Positions 24,432-32,420 of a stretch of DNA of 64,000 nt are shown piece after piece. The position numbers and the translations under genes were made by a program. The stretch's first letter is position 1. Each line of letters begins with the position of its first letter. The notes below the pieces were generated by a model. That model saw only the letters and a list, made by a program, of their open reading frames with translations. It searched no databases and was not told where the DNA came from. Source of the stretch: Thermococcus sp. (lineage in GTDB: Archaea > Methanobacteriota_B > Thermococci > Thermococcales > Thermococcaceae); assembly GCA_027075325.1 (NCBI GenBank), contig JALTBN010000027.1:272397-336396 (forward strand), read 5' to 3'.

Positions 24432-25463
24432 TTATCCTTCAAACGTCACCAACCGACCCCTTTCACCGAGGTCTTCCGCTATGCGGTTAAGCTCGTTGAG
24501 CTTCACCACAGAGTCCCTTCCGAGCACCATAGCCGGGCACTTCAAGCCAACGGCCAGGTGAGGGAGGGCCTCATCGGCAGATTCATATCTGGCCTCTGCC
24601 AGGATTGGAACTATGCGCTCAGACTTAACATCGTTAACGAGATTGTAGAGATCCGTGAGCGTCCCAAAGTTTATAGGCTTTATGGAGAGGGCGTTATAGT
24701 ACCTTCTGTCAAGGATACCCTTCTCCCTGAAAAGGTGTTCGCCGTCCACAAACACCCCGTGGGTACCCGCTATGAGCTCAAGGAAGAGCTCTTCATCTCC
24801 TATTGGTTTTACGTATGAGACGTTGTTGTCCTCAATTATAGTAAGGAGTGAATCAATGTCGAGACCGACTTTCTGCACTAGGCCAAGGGATACCTCAAGG
24901 CCCAGTTCGGCCCCAACTTCCTCGGTTATCTTTGAGAGGCCTTCAATACTCACGCTTCCGTTTTCAAGCCGGTCCAGTATTTTGACCGCGGCGTCAACCG
25001 CATCGGTAATCTCCATTATGTCCCTCGCGAGCACGTAGTACTCAAAGTCCGGCGTCGAGAGGAGGCCGAGCATTGGAACGGGCAGTTCAGTGGTGAATGT
25101 GCCACCAATATAGCTGTAAAGGGGCATACTCTTGGAGCTCGCGGCAGCTTTTGCAACGGCTATGGAGACGGCGAGGGCAGTGTTGGCCCCTATGTGGCTG
25201 AGGTCTTCGGTCCCATCTATCTCCCAGAGGTAGCTGTCGATGAGCTCCTGCTCGCTCGCGTCGAAGCCTATGAGCTCCGGTCCTATGATCTCATCGACCT
25301 CGCTGACTGCCCGGTGAGCCTCCGCTATGTACATGTACGGGTTATCATCGACCGGGGCGGCAAATCGGCCAAAGCCCGAATCGGTTGCTACATCCACCTC
25401 AACGGAATACCTGCCTCCCCGAAGGAGGGCAACCCTGCCCACTATGTTCTCTATCACCGTCAT
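24432..25463 (-). CDS. enolase-like protein, probably not a standard enolase
   Basis: A 343-aa protein clearly related to enolase: the IGANTALAVSIAVAKAAA helix, PLYSYIGGTFTTELPVPM, and IKPINFGTLTDLYNLVN correspond to enolase landmarks. It is about 85 residues shorter than enolase and lacks the usual GASTG loop (here AAPVDDNPYM) and the SHRSGETED substrate loop (here EARYESADEALP). A Lys before PINFGT matches one catalytic Lys position. In archaea this slot between rpoK and rpsB usually holds an enolase gene, so this is a diverged paralogue that may have lost or changed activity. A true enolase should exist elsewhere. Confidence 0.85.
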   Translation of the reverse strand: MTVIENIVGRVALLRGGRYSVEVDVATDSGFGRFAAPVDDNPYMYIAEAHRAVSEVDEIIGPELIGFDASEQELIDSYLWEIDGTEDLSHIGANTALAVSIAVAKAAASSKSMPLYSYIGGTFTTELPVPMLGLLSTPDFEYYVLARDIMEITDAVDAAVKILDRLENGSVSIEGLSKITEEVGAELGLEVSLGLVQKVGLDIDSLLTIIEDNNVSYVKPIGDEELFLELIAGTHGVFVDGEHLFREKGILDRRYYNALSIKPINFGTLTDLYNLVNDVKSERIVPILAEARYESADEALPHLAVGLKCPAMVLGRDSVVKLNELNRIAEDLGERGRLVTFEG

Positions 25464-25469
25464 CCCTCA

Positions 25470-25643
25470 TCAGCTCGGTCTTACCACGGTTATTGGGATA
25501 ATGCCCTTCTCAAACTCGATCATGGCGGCCTGGAGAGGAGTGGCACCCTCCGGTACGTCAACGAGGAGGGGTGCACCCATCGCTATCTGAAGGGCCCGCG
25601 CTCCTATTATCCTGGCCTTTTCAAAGCGGGTATACCTGAACAT
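25470..25643 (-). CDS. rpoK: DNA-directed RNA polymerase subunit K (Rpo6/RPB6)
   Basis: A 57-aa subunit homologous to eukaryotic RPB6 and bacterial omega. TRFEKARIIGARALQIAMGAP is its hallmark, followed by ATPLQAAMIEFEKGIIPITVVR. ATG 25643 follows GGGTGATGGTG. Longer in-frame sequence upstream runs back into tRNA-Pro and is not coding. It is followed 6 bp later by the enolase-like gene. Confidence 0.96.
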   Translation of the reverse strand: MFRYTRFEKARIIGARALQIAMGAPLLVDVPEGATPLQAAMIEFEKGIIPITVVRPS

Positions 25644-25686
25644 CACCATCACCCTTGCCCTTATCAACACCAACCAGTGCAAATTT

Positions 25687-25764
25687 TGGTGGGGCCGCCG
25701 GGATTTGAACCCGGGTCTCCGGCACCCCAAGCCGGGAGGATAGACCAAGCTACCCCACGGCCCC
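25687..25764 (-). tRNA. tRNA-Pro (GGG anticodon)
   Basis: The acceptor stem is GGGGCCG/CGGCCCC, the anticodon stem CCGGC/GCCGG encloses TTGGGGT (anticodon GGG), and the T-arm is CCGGG-TTCAAAT-CCCGG. The discriminator is A and CCA is encoded. It lies between rpoN and rpoK on the operon strand, so it may be processed from that transcript. Confidence 0.97.
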
Positions 25765-25782
25765 CCAAGAAGTGCGGTTTTT

Positions 25783-25980
25783 TCAGTAGACTCTGTACGT
25801 CATTACCTGATCTATGAGCTCCACATGGCTCAGGAGGGTCCTTCTGCAGCAGTACCTCTCAATCCCAAGGTCGTCGAGCACTTTCTCAGGATCTTCGCCC
25901 TTCTCAACCCTCTCCTTGAACTCGTAGTACTTGTCTCCTATGACCCTTCCGCACGTGAAGCACCGAACGGGAACTATCAC
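25783..25980 (-). CDS. rpoN: DNA-directed RNA polymerase subunit N (Rpo10/RPB10)
   Basis: A 65-aa zinc-binding subunit. It has the CFTCG motif near the N terminus and the atypical CC pair in RYCCRR that together bind zinc. The chosen start is GTG 25980, which gives [11 protein letters not shown] as in other Thermococcales RpoN and follows GGTGAT by about 5 nt; the ATG at 25986 lies at that site and would add two residues. Confidence 0.95.
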   Translation of the reverse strand: MIVPVRCFTCGRVIGDKYYEFKERVEKGEDPEKVLDDLGIERYCCRRTLLSHVELIDQVMTYRVY

Positions 25981-26018
25981 CCGCATCACCTTCTCAAACG
26001 AATATTAAAGGGAAGCCC

Positions 26019-26426
26019 TCAGCGGTAGGACTTCTGCCTCTTTGCCCTCGGACCCTTGGTTGAGCGGTTGGGCTTGTGCGGCTCGGTTCTCCTGCTGTCC
26101 CCGACGAGCATTGTCCTATCGTACTTCATAAACTTTTCCTTCAGGTTCATGTCGTTGGTCCATTCAACGAGTGCCCTGGCTATGGCAACGCGCGCGGCCT
26201 CGGCCTGCCCCATGAAGCCACCGCCTTCTACCTTGACGTCGATGTCGACCTTGCCCACGATCTCCTCACCGGCAAGGACCAGCGGCTCCATAATGGCAAA
26301 GCGGGCTATCTCCGGCTCAACTATCTCAACGGGCTTGTGGTTGATCCTAACGCGTCCCCTTCCTTCCCTGATGGTAGCCCTCGCAACGGCCGTCTTCCTC
26401 TTACCAGCAGTCTGAATGACCTTCAT
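26019..26426 (-). CDS. rpsI: 30S ribosomal protein S9
   Basis: A 135-aa archaeal S9. [22 protein letters not shown] opens the protein, [19 protein letters not shown] is central, and the C terminus is the conserved [12 protein letters not shown] tail whose last residues reach the ribosomal P site. It lies 11 bp downstream of rplM. Confidence 0.97.
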   Translation of the reverse strand: MKVIQTAGKRKTAVARATIREGRGRVRINHKPVEIVEPEIARFAIMEPLVLAGEEIVGKVDIDVKVEGGGFMGQAEAARVAIARALVEWTNDMNLKEKFMKYDRTMLVGDSRRTEPHKPNRSTKGPRAKRQKSYR

Positions 26427-26437
26427 TTTCTCTCACC

Positions 26438-26866
26438 TCAGATCTTTCCACCGAGGAACTTTGCAACCTCGCCAACGGTAACGTACTTGGGAGTTCCAAC
26501 CCTAGAGCCGTGGGCCTCAACAACGGTCTCAAACTCCCTGCCCTGGAACTCCCTTGGAACACCGGCGTAGACCTTGAGCCTCCTAAAGGCCCTTCTCCCA
26601 CGATCGGTCTTCCAGGGGAGCATGCCCCTGATGGTTCTCCTGACTATCTCATCGCTCCTCTTCGGGTAGAACGGTCCCTTCCGTGGGTTGCTCCTTGTCC
26701 TGAGCTCTGTCCTCTGCTTATACTTGGCAAATATGTCCTCGCGGTTTCCTGTGATGATGGCCTTGTCGGCGTTGACTATGACAACCTCCTCGCCCTCAAG
26801 GAGCATCTTGGCGACCTTCGATGCAAGCCTTCCGAGTATGAGTCCTTCAGCGTTAATTATCCTCAT
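26438..26866 (-). CDS. rplM: 50S ribosomal protein L13
   Basis: A 142-aa archaeal L13. It opens [23 protein letters not shown] and contains [18 protein letters not shown] near residue 75, both family landmarks. The ATG is 6 bp from the rpl18e stop, so it is in the same operon with rpsI downstream. Confidence 0.97.
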   Translation of the reverse strand: MRIINAEGLILGRLASKVAKMLLEGEEVVIVNADKAIITGNREDIFAKYKQRTELRTRSNPRKGPFYPKRSDEIVRRTIRGMLPWKTDRGRRAFRRLKVYAGVPREFQGREFETVVEAHGSRVGTPKYVTVGEVAKFLGGKI

Positions 26867-26872
26867 GGCCCA

Positions 26873-27238
26873 TCACTCCATTATGACTACTCCACTACCC
26901 TTTGGGTTTCTCTCAATGAGATCCTCAATCGTGAGAACCTCACCACCGGCCTCAACTATCTTTTTCCTGGCAGTCTCACTGACTTTCCAAGCCGCTACTG
27001 TGACCTTATGCTCCAGCTTTCCGGCCCCAAGGACACTCCCTGGAACGACAACCGTATCTCCGTCCCTCGTGTAGCGGTTGATCTTGCTGACGTTCACCTC
27101 AGCTCTCTGCCTCCTGGGTCTCTCGAGGCGCCAGGCGATGTCCTTCCATACGTTGACTCCTTCCTCGTTCGACTTCTTCCGGAGGTAGCGGATGAGCCTC
27201 CTCAAGTTTATGTCAGTTGGTCCTGTTCTCTTAACCAT
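26873..27238 (-). CDS. rpl18e: 50S ribosomal protein L18e
   Basis: A 121-aa archaeal/eukaryotic-type protein related in fold to bacterial L15. Landmarks are [22 protein letters not shown] and the C-terminal [23 protein letters not shown] 27238 gives the usual MVKRTGPTD start behind GGGAGGT; ATG 27244 is a possible alternative. It is the first protein gene after the tRNA-Leu embedded in the operon. Confidence 0.96.
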   Translation of the reverse strand: MVKRTGPTDINLRRLIRYLRKKSNEEGVNVWKDIAWRLERPRRQRAEVNVSKINRYTRDGDTVVVPGSVLGAGKLEHKVTVAAWKVSETARKKIVEAGGEVLTIEDLIERNPKGSGVVIME

Positions 27239-27304
27239 GAGCATACCTCCCATTCTCTCTCACGTGTGGGAAACCGACAGGTTGGACGGGGTGAGCGTAA
27301 ATAG

Positions 27305-27389
27305 TGCGGGGGCGGGGATTTGAACCCCGGAACCCCTGCGGGAGTGGATCTTGAGTCCACCGCCTTTGACCAGGCTCGGCAACCCCCGC
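27305..27389 (-). tRNA. tRNA-Leu (CAA anticodon), CCA not encoded
   Basis: Class II, 85 nt. The acceptor stem is GCGGGGG/CCCCCGC, the anticodon stem GTGGA/TCCAC encloses CTCAAGA (anticodon CAA), and it has a long variable arm. The discriminator A is followed by CTA instead of CCA, so unlike the other six tRNA genes here its 3' end must be completed by CCA-adding enzyme. Its 5' end is one base from the rpoD stop codon. Confidence 0.96.
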
Positions 27390-27390
27390 G

Positions 27391-28179
27391 TCAGTCGGCT
27401 AATTTATGAAGTTCGCTTATAAATCTATCGCTCTTTCTCATCAATATCTTGAGCGCAGTGGTCACAATTTCCCCAACGGGGAGTTCTCCATTGCTTTCCA
27501 CAGTAAAAACGAACGCAGCGGGGATTACCTCTTCAGAGATACCGTTGCCCATGTAGGCGTCAAATTTCCGCGGGAGATAAAAGGCCTTAATTGTGGTGAC
27601 CACGAGCTCCCCATCCTTTTCCTCCACGGGCAGACCGCGCCTCTCTGCCAGGGCTTTAATCTCCTCCCAGTCAGGAATGTCTTTGCTGACGTGAAGGCGT
27701 GTAAGGTACTTGTAGTAAACGAACCCCGGCTGCCACTTGGCGTGGTCCTTTCCGCGGCCGAGCTTCGCGTATGCGTTGAGGGTGAGCTTCTGTCCCTCAG
27801 CGAGTTTAACTATCGGGATATCCGGGTTGGCCGGTTTTACACCCTCATCATCACTCTTAAGGTCCCCAGAGTAGACAACGGCAGGACCCTCCACTTCAAG
27901 TGAGAGGGTCACAGTGTAGTCGTCAAGCTCAAGGGAATCAAGGGAAAACCTCTCGTAGGGGGTGGTAAGGGGGATCATTGCCAGCCTGTGGGCTATTATC
28001 TCATCGAAGAGAGCCGAATCGTTTTCAAAGAATTCCACTTCATCAACGGCAAAGGTCGGGACGTCCGCAAGGATTGTCCTTCTCAGTGCGTTTGCAAAGG
28101 CAACGTCCACCCCGCGGAGGACAAACCTGATGGAGTCGGCCCGCTTGTCAAGAACTTCAAATTCAATTTTTTCGGCCAT
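27391..28179 (-). CDS. rpoD: DNA-directed RNA polymerase subunit D (Rpo3/RPB3)
   Basis: A 262-aa assembly-platform subunit, equivalent to bacterial alpha. Landmarks are [23 protein letters not shown] near residue 30 and [13 protein letters not shown] near 63, and the C-terminal dimerisation segment [21 protein letters not shown]. The ferredoxin-like cluster cysteines found in some archaeal RpoD proteins are absent. ATG 28179 follows GGTGGTGCCG. The stop codon is directly followed by tRNA-Leu. Confidence 0.96.
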   Translation of the reverse strand: MAEKIEFEVLDKRADSIRFVLRGVDVAFANALRRTILADVPTFAVDEVEFFENDSALFDEIIAHRLAMIPLTTPYERFSLDSLELDDYTVTLSLEVEGPAVVYSGDLKSDDEGVKPANPDIPIVKLAEGQKLTLNAYAKLGRGKDHAKWQPGFVYYKYLTRLHVSKDIPDWEEIKALAERRGLPVEEKDGELVVTTIKAFYLPRKFDAYMGNGISEEVIPAAFVFTVESNGELPVGEIVTTALKILMRKSDRFISELHKLAD

Positions 28180-28209
28180 CGGCACCACCAAAAAGAGATT
28201 ATAAGGGGG

Positions 28210-28629
28210 TCAGACTCTCCTGCCCCTTCTGCCGCCCTTTGGCCTGGTGCCGTCGTGGGGGATTGGAGTGGCGTCTTCAACGCGGCCTATTCTGAGTCCG
28301 GCCCTGGCGAGGGCACGGATGGCTGCCTGGGCACCCGGACCCGGGCTTTTGCTCTTGCTCCCTCCAGGGGCGCGGACTTTGATGTGGACGCCGACGAAAC
28401 CCTTCTCCATGGCCTCTTCAGCGGCCCTCCTGGCGGCTATCATAGCCGCGTACGGGGAAGGCTCGTCCCTGTCGGCCTTGACGACCATACCGCCGCTCCA
28501 CCTAGAGACGGTCTCGGACCCGGTTATGTCGGTGATGTGGATTATGGTGTTGTTGTAACTGGAGTAGATGTGGGCGACCCCCCACTTCTCCTTCTTCTTA
28601 AGGTTAACCTGCTGAACTTCCTCACTCAT
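28210..28629 (-). CDS. rpsK: 30S ribosomal protein S11
   Basis: A 139-aa archaeal S11. [20 protein letters not shown] and the C-terminal [21 protein letters not shown] tail are diagnostic. Its ATG overlaps the rpsD stop (ATGA, 28626-28629), showing coupled translation. It is followed by rpoD. Confidence 0.97.
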   Translation of the reverse strand: MSEEVQQVNLKKKEKWGVAHIYSSYNNTIIHITDITGSETVSRWSGGMVVKADRDEPSPYAAMIAARRAAEEAMEKGFVGVHIKVRAPGGSKSKSPGPGAQAAIRALARAGLRIGRVEDATPIPHDGTRPKGGRRGRRV

Positions 28630-29168
28630 GCGGCCTCACCCTTCTGAGCCTGTTCAATAACAACCCTCTCAGGGTGGCTCTCCTTGGCAAACGGGGAGTT
28701 CCGGTTGTAAACAATGGTGCCCTCCTCCTCCTTGAGAACGAGGTAACCAGGTGAGCGAATGACCTGACCGTTTACCTCAATGTGGCCGTGGACTATGAGC
28801 TGTCTAGCCTGCCTCATGGTCCGGGCAAGGCCCTTCCTGAAGACAAGGGTCTGAAGCCTCCTGTCAAGGACATCCTCAAGAGTGAGTGAGAGAACGTCAT
28901 CAAGTGCGGCATCTGCAGGGAGGAGGCCGAGCCTGTTGAGCCTCTGGAGAAGCTGCTGTTTCTCAACCTCAGCCTGTTTACCGCGTGCTGCCAGAAGGCG
29001 CCTGGCCCTACGCCTGAACTCCTTGAGCTGGGTCTCATGGCGCCAGAGCTCCTTCTTGTTCTTGAGGGCGTACTTCTTCATTATGACCCTTTCACGGTCA
29101 AGCCTCTCCTTAATCCACGGGTGAGAGGGAGTCTCATACCTCTTCCTCTGCCTCTTCGGGTCTCCCAT
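28626..29168 (-). CDS. rpsD: 30S ribosomal protein S4
   Basis: A 180-aa archaeal S4. An Arg-rich N terminus ([14 protein letters not shown]) is followed by an S4 RNA-binding domain near residues 105-160 ([20 protein letters not shown], then [18 protein letters not shown]). It is coupled by a 4-bp overlap to rpsK and lies 10 bp after rpsM. Confidence 0.97.
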   Translation of the reverse strand: MGDPKRQRKRYETPSHPWIKERLDRERVIMKKYALKNKKELWRHETQLKEFRRRARRLLAARGKQAEVEKQQLLQRLNRLGLLPADAALDDVLSLTLEDVLDRRLQTLVFRKGLARTMRQARQLIVHGHIEVNGQVIRSPGYLVLKEEEGTIVYNRNSPFAKESHPERVVIEQAQKGEAA

Positions 29169-29178
29169 TTACACCACC

Positions 29179-29628
29179 TCACTTCTTCTTCCTGCTCACG
29201 CCGAGCGTGCTTCCATGCCTGAAGTTGGACCTGGTTCTTTGTCCCCTAACGGGCAGACCGCGCTCCAGTCTGATGCCCCTGTATGACCTGATTCTCCTGA
29301 GCCTGTTGAAGTCCTCACGCCAGGCCATGGCGAGCTTGGCCGTGATGAGGTGAAGGTCCTTACCAGTCTCGTAGTCCTTAGGCCTGTTGACCGCCCATGC
29401 GGGGATTCCGTGGGCAGCGGGGTTCTCTATTATCTCCTCAAGCTTCTTAACCTGCTCATCCGTCAGATGGCCTGCCTTCATGTTCTCATCAAAGCCGCCA
29501 ACACGGCAGATTATTGCGGCCATGTTGGCACCGATGCCCCTGATTCCTGTGAGGGCCCATCTGAGCGGTCTGTTTCCATCCAGGTCAACTCCCGCAACAC
29601 GGACTATGTGTCTAAAGTTTTCGGTCAT
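29179..29628 (-). CDS. rpsM: 30S ribosomal protein S13
   Basis: A 149-aa archaeal S13. [22 protein letters not shown] opens, the helix-hairpin-helix-like [12 protein letters not shown] follows, and the C terminus has [20 protein letters not shown], the motif that contacts P-site tRNA. ATG 29628 is chosen for family length; GGAGGTGT lies about 9 nt upstream, a slightly long spacing. tRNA-Ser lies 38 bp upstream on the same strand. Confidence 0.96.
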   Translation of the reverse strand: MTENFRHIVRVAGVDLDGNRPLRWALTGIRGIGANMAAIICRVGGFDENMKAGHLTDEQVKKLEEIIENPAAHGIPAWAVNRPKDYETGKDLHLITAKLAMAWREDFNRLRRIRSYRGIRLERGLPVRGQRTRSNFRHGSTLGVSRKKK

Positions 29629-29666
29629 TATCAATACACCTCCAATCAATCCTTCATAGAGGATTT

Positions 29667-29753
29667 TGGCGCCGGGACGGGGATTTGAACCCCGGTGTCC
29701 AAGCGGACACGGGCTCTCAAGGCCCGCGCCATCCCAGGCTAGGCGATCCCGGC
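29667..29753 (-). tRNA. tRNA-Ser (TGA anticodon)
   Basis: Class II, 87 nt. The acceptor stem is GCCGGGA/TCCCGGC, the anticodon stem CGGGC/GCCCG encloses CTTGAGA (anticodon TGA), and it has a long variable arm. The discriminator is G and CCA is encoded. Its first 15 nt are also the last five codons of the methyltransferase gene upstream. Confidence 0.97.
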
Positions 29754-30326
29754 ATACACGCGGTATCCACTTCCCCTTGCAAGTTCACGCACTCCGGTAA
29801 AGGTCTCCTCCATCAGGGCCTTAATATATTTTGCGCCCTGATTAGTGCGAATGACCAGTTGAAGCAATCCCCCGTCGTTCAGATGCTTTGGTGCGTTTAT
29901 AACTATTTCCCTCAGGACTTCCTTTCCCGCGTGAACAGGGGGGTTTGTGATTATCGAGTCAAACTTCTCACCATCTACCGGACCGTAAAGCGGTCCCCAC
30001 CTGACTTCAGCGTTCCTAACACGGTTAATTTTTAAGTTTTTCTTCGCAATCCCCACCGCTCTCCTGTTCACATCGGTCATTACGACGTAGTCCACGAAGC
30101 GGGAAGCCACTATACCTATTGCTCCATAGCCGCATCCCAGATCCAGGACGCGCCAGTCCCTATCGAGAACCATGCTCTCTATGAGAAGTTCTGTCCCCCT
30201 GTCGAGCTTCCCGAAGGAGAAGACCCCGCTTGCCGTGATGAACTTGAAGCACTGCCCCCTGAGGCAGACCTCTATCGTTTTGGTCTTCAGCGGGGTATTC
30301 GGCTCTTCGGAGTAGTAGTGGCTCAT
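29739..30326 (-). CDS. RsmC-like class I SAM-dependent methyltransferase
   Basis: A 195-aa methyltransferase with motif [14 protein letters not shown] near residue 61 and the motif IV catalytic [11 protein letters not shown] near 125, typical of small rRNA guanine-N2 methyltransferases such as RsmC and of archaeal relatives. An RNA substrate is likely; which residue is not shown. A strong TATA box (CTTTATAAA, about 30354-30346 on the minus strand) precedes it. Unusually, its last codons and TAG stop lie inside the following tRNA-Ser gene. Confidence 0.9.
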   Translation of the reverse strand: MSHYYSEEPNTPLKTKTIEVCLRGQCFKFITASGVFSFGKLDRGTELLIESMVLDRDWRVLDLGCGYGAIGIVASRFVDYVVMTDVNRRAVGIAKKNLKINRVRNAEVRWGPLYGPVDGEKFDSIITNPPVHAGKEVLREIVINAPKHLNDGGLLQLVIRTNQGAKYIKALMEETFTGVRELARGSGYRVYAGIA

Positions 30327-30368
30327 GGTCGGGGATAAGGAGAGGGGTTTATAAAGATGAGGTGGAAG

Positions 30369-30527
30369 TCACACAAATCCAATGTCAGCCAGATCGCTTT
30401 TCCGTCCGAGAGACCCCGATTCCCACAATGTGCCATCTGCAATGAACCCGAAATAGGTAACCGTCGGGAACTCCCTCTCCGTAATCATCGTACTTTTCTG
30501 CCCAGAGAAGAGATCACTCTCAGTCAC
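30369..30527 (-). pseudogene. possible gene fragment, 52 codons
   Basis: A short frame from GTG 30527 to TGA 30369 encodes a product ending SLGRKSDLADIGFV with protein-like composition (EREFPTVTYFGFIADGTLW) but no convincing ribosome site. It is visibly GC-richer than the membrane-protein genes just upstream. It overlaps the end of the 55-aa gene by 8 bp. It may be the 3' remnant of a chromosomal gene cut by insertion of the AT-rich cluster, or a third small cluster gene; I do not recognise the family. Confidence 0.35.
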
Positions 30528-30687
30528 TATTCTTAGAAGTTACACTATAGATACAGTTCACTACAGACACACCAAGCAATGATAAGCTGACGTAAAATAA
30601 AATCCTGTTGGACTCCAAAATAGCTCGTGAGAAGTATAAAAACGATGACAGGTGATACTGCCTGAATGAGGACACTCTTTTATCCAT
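30520..30687 (-). CDS. small membrane protein, 55 aa, archaeocin cluster
   Basis: ATG 30687 follows GGTGAGAATT, 5 bp after the upstream gene's stop. The product has a basic N terminus (MDKRVSSFRQYHL) and a hydrophobic helix (ILFYVSLSLLGVSVVNCIYSV). Together with the 84-aa membrane protein it follows the secreted Cys-rich precursor in one transcript, the usual place for immunity or export functions. That role is inferred from context only. Confidence 0.55.
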   Translation of the reverse strand: MDKRVSSFRQYHLSSFLYFSRAILESNRILFYVSLSLLGVSVVNCIYSVTSKNSD

Positions 30688-30692
30688 AATTC

Positions 30693-30947
30693 TCACCACT
30701 GCGAAATTCCCATGGCGATGAACCAACCGAGCGCAGCTCCAAGTATGGATATCACCCCCACTTCGAGACTCCTTTTAACAGATCTACCCCCAACCTTTTG
30801 AAGCAATGCCGTAAAGAGCATAATGTAACCAATTGTCAGTAGTAGCCCTAGTAAGGATGTGTTCTTAATATATGCAACCATACTCCAAGCAAATAGTCCA
30901 TAAAGGAAACTACTCCAAAAAATAAGAGAAAAAATGTGCAAATTCAT
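30693..30947 (-). CDS. small three-helix membrane protein, archaeocin cluster
   Basis: An 84-aa protein with three hydrophobic segments (about residues 5-26, 31-50 and 62-81) and a basic linker (GGRSVKRSLE) between the second and third. ATG 30947 lies 11 bp after the Cys-rich precursor gene with GGTGAT between them, so they are co-transcribed. No family is recognised. By analogy with bacteriocin operons it could be an immunity protein or part of an exporter; this is inference. Confidence 0.65.
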   Translation of the reverse strand: MNLHIFSLIFWSSFLYGLFAWSMVAYIKNTSLLGLLLTIGYIMLFTALLQKVGGRSVKRSLEVGVISILGAALGWFIAMGISQW

Positions 30948-30958
30948 TTAGCATCACC

Positions 30959-31882
30959 TCAACAAGCTCCGATTTTTTCACATACAATATATGAGGCAGT
31001 TCCACAGCTCACTCCCGAGCTAAGAATTTCACCGAGTGTTGAACATATTACTGCGCAAATAGCTGCTCCCCAGCCTTCACTAAGCCCAGTGCAAGTTGCC
31101 ACACACAGTAAATAGTGGTAGGCAACAGCACATAGTGTTCCAACTGCTATACTGCATAACCAGCAACCCCAACCATCCAAACTAATTGTTAGTCCTATTG
31201 CTTTCTGTTGGTTGTATTCTGGAAGTTTGAGTCTCACCAGGTGCGATAAGTGCCTTAACTCAAATGCACTCCTGCCCCAAATCCAAGCGGTCTCATCATG
31301 CCTCCTAAGATTCATAAGAACTCTGTTAAGAGTCCAGTAATACTGCGAGAGAGTCAAATTGTCAGCAGTAATAATCGTGTCACCAACGGGAACAACCCTG
31401 TCCTCATCATTCGGAGCAATGTTCATCCCAGTTAGATAAGCCCTGTACTCGCCAGTCTTAGGGTCAGTAAATATCCTCGTGACGAGAGTAAAGTTGTACT
31501 GGCTCTTCTCGGCGCGATAAACGAGCGCGTACATTGTGTAATTGAACGTGCTGTTGTAGAAGTTCAGTCTAAAGAACAGCAACTGCTCGCGCTTTTCACT
31601 CATGTTGTAAAGCGTGACTATTGAAATGTTGACCTTGGGAGTAACATTGGACTTGTGAAGCGGGCAACCTTTAGTTAGATTTGTGAAGTTCACGACTTTG
31701 TTCACCCATGTAACGTTCATCTGGAGCCTACCCCTGTCGTCATACCAGGCAATAACGGCCCTGCGGAAGGTAATGCTGGTGTTGTTCGTGCTCATCGCCA
31801 TGGCTTGAGGAGCCGTAATCAACTGCAGACTCAACACCATGGCAACGAGGAAAACCCCGAAAGCAGTCTTCCTCCAATTCAT
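30959..31882 (-). CDS. secreted precursor with halocin C8-like 10-Cys C-terminal domain (putative archaeocin)
   Basis: A 307-aa protein. Residues 1-29 are a Sec-type signal peptide (basic MNWRKT, hydrophobic core, APQAMA end). Residues 30-230 form an extracellular domain rich in N-glycosylation sequons (about a dozen Asn-X-Ser/Thr). Residues 231-307 are a hydrophobic Gly/Ala/Cys-rich domain with ten cysteines at 240, 243, 251, 260, 264, 276, 280, 293, 301 and 307; the last residue is Cys. From memory, mature halocin C8 also has ten cysteines in about 76 residues, starts with a CxxC pair, ends with Cys, and is cut from a precursor whose N-terminal part gives immunity. ATG 31882 follows AGGTGG. 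Two membrane-protein genes follow. Bacteriocin activity is an inference. Confidence 0.75.
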   Translation of the reverse strand: MNWRKTAFGVFLVAMVLSLQLITAPQAMAMSTNNTSITFRRAVIAWYDDRGRLQMNVTWVNKVVNFTNLTKGCPLHKSNVTPKVNISIVTLYNMSEKREQLLFFRLNFYNSTFNYTMYALVYRAEKSQYNFTLVTRIFTDPKTGEYRAYLTGMNIAPNDEDRVVPVGDTIITADNLTLSQYYWTLNRVLMNLRRHDETAWIWGRSAFELRHLSHLVRLKLPEYNQQKAIGLTISLDGWGCWLCSIAVGTLCAVAYHYLLCVATCTGLSEGWGAAICAVICSTLGEILSSGVSCGTASYIVCEKIGAC

Positions 31883-31894
31883 GGCTACCACCTG

Positions 31895-31936
31895 GACCAG
31901 TTGGTCACTCTTTGTAACACATGAAACTATATAAAT
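31895..31936 (-). promoter_or_regulatory. strong promoter and dyad at the archaeocin cluster
   Basis: On the minus strand 31936-31926 reads ATTTATATAGT behind purine-rich AAAAAGAAAG, a strong BRE/TATA that predicts a start near 31905. The inverted repeat GACCA-N2-TGGTC at 31895-31906 covers that start, which would suit a repressor. Confidence 0.55.
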
Positions 31937-32089
31937 CTTTCTTTTTACTTAAAGTAACAAGTTCCGTTTTTTTTTTCGTAGGATTTTCAATTTACAACCG
32001 TATCAACACGATGAGAACGGGCCAAAAGAAGCGAGAGTAAAAGGATGAACAAAAGAACACAAACGATCGTTTTATGCAATAAAAGTTCG

Positions 32090-32166
32090 GGGTGTGGGGG
32101 TGTTAGCCCCCCAGCAACCTTTGCTATGCAAAGCTTGGCCAAGAAACTTTTCTGACGAAAAGTTTC
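32090..32166 (-). repeat. G-rich flank plus two GCAAAG-type stem-loops
   Basis: The plus strand shows TGGGGG-tgttag-CCCCCCA, then AACCTTTGC / GCAAAGCTT (32116-32136, loop TAT), then GAAACTTTTC / GAAAAGTTTC (32143-32166, loop TGAC). The reverse complement of 32090-32133 aligns closely with 50858-50894, so these are two copies of one longer element in opposite orientation. Confidence 0.65.
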
Positions 32167-32268
32167 ATCAAAAAGCTTAAACCGTTCAGATGGGGAGTTG
32201 ATGTAGTACACGCTAAAAGCTGATGGTTTTGGAAATGGGTTTGTGCTAAAATCTTAACAGTTTTACAT

Positions 32269-32319
32269 GGTTTCACCCTCTAAACGGCGTCCACAGGACG
32301 CCAAAGTAATACCGAAACC
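32269..32319. repeat. nested-hairpin element, copy C
   Basis: Outer stem GGTTTC (32269-32274) pairs with GAAACC (32314-32319). Inner stem GGCGTCC (32286-32292) pairs perfectly with GGACGCC (32296-32302) across loop ACA. Both spacers are 11 nt. Confidence 0.7.
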
Positions 32320-32420
32320 CCTAAACAGGCTTATCCAATAAACAAACCCCCCAGTTAGGCCCACAATTAAAGTGTGCGCGAAGCCCTTCCACGGTTCTCA
32401 GCGATAAAAAAAATTTTGAT

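Noticed and set aside
31987-32211. 74-codon hydrophobic frame upstream of the archaeocin promoter
   Set aside because: It runs through two structured repeats shared with 50.8 kb, has no ribosome site, and its middle is just translated repeat DNA.
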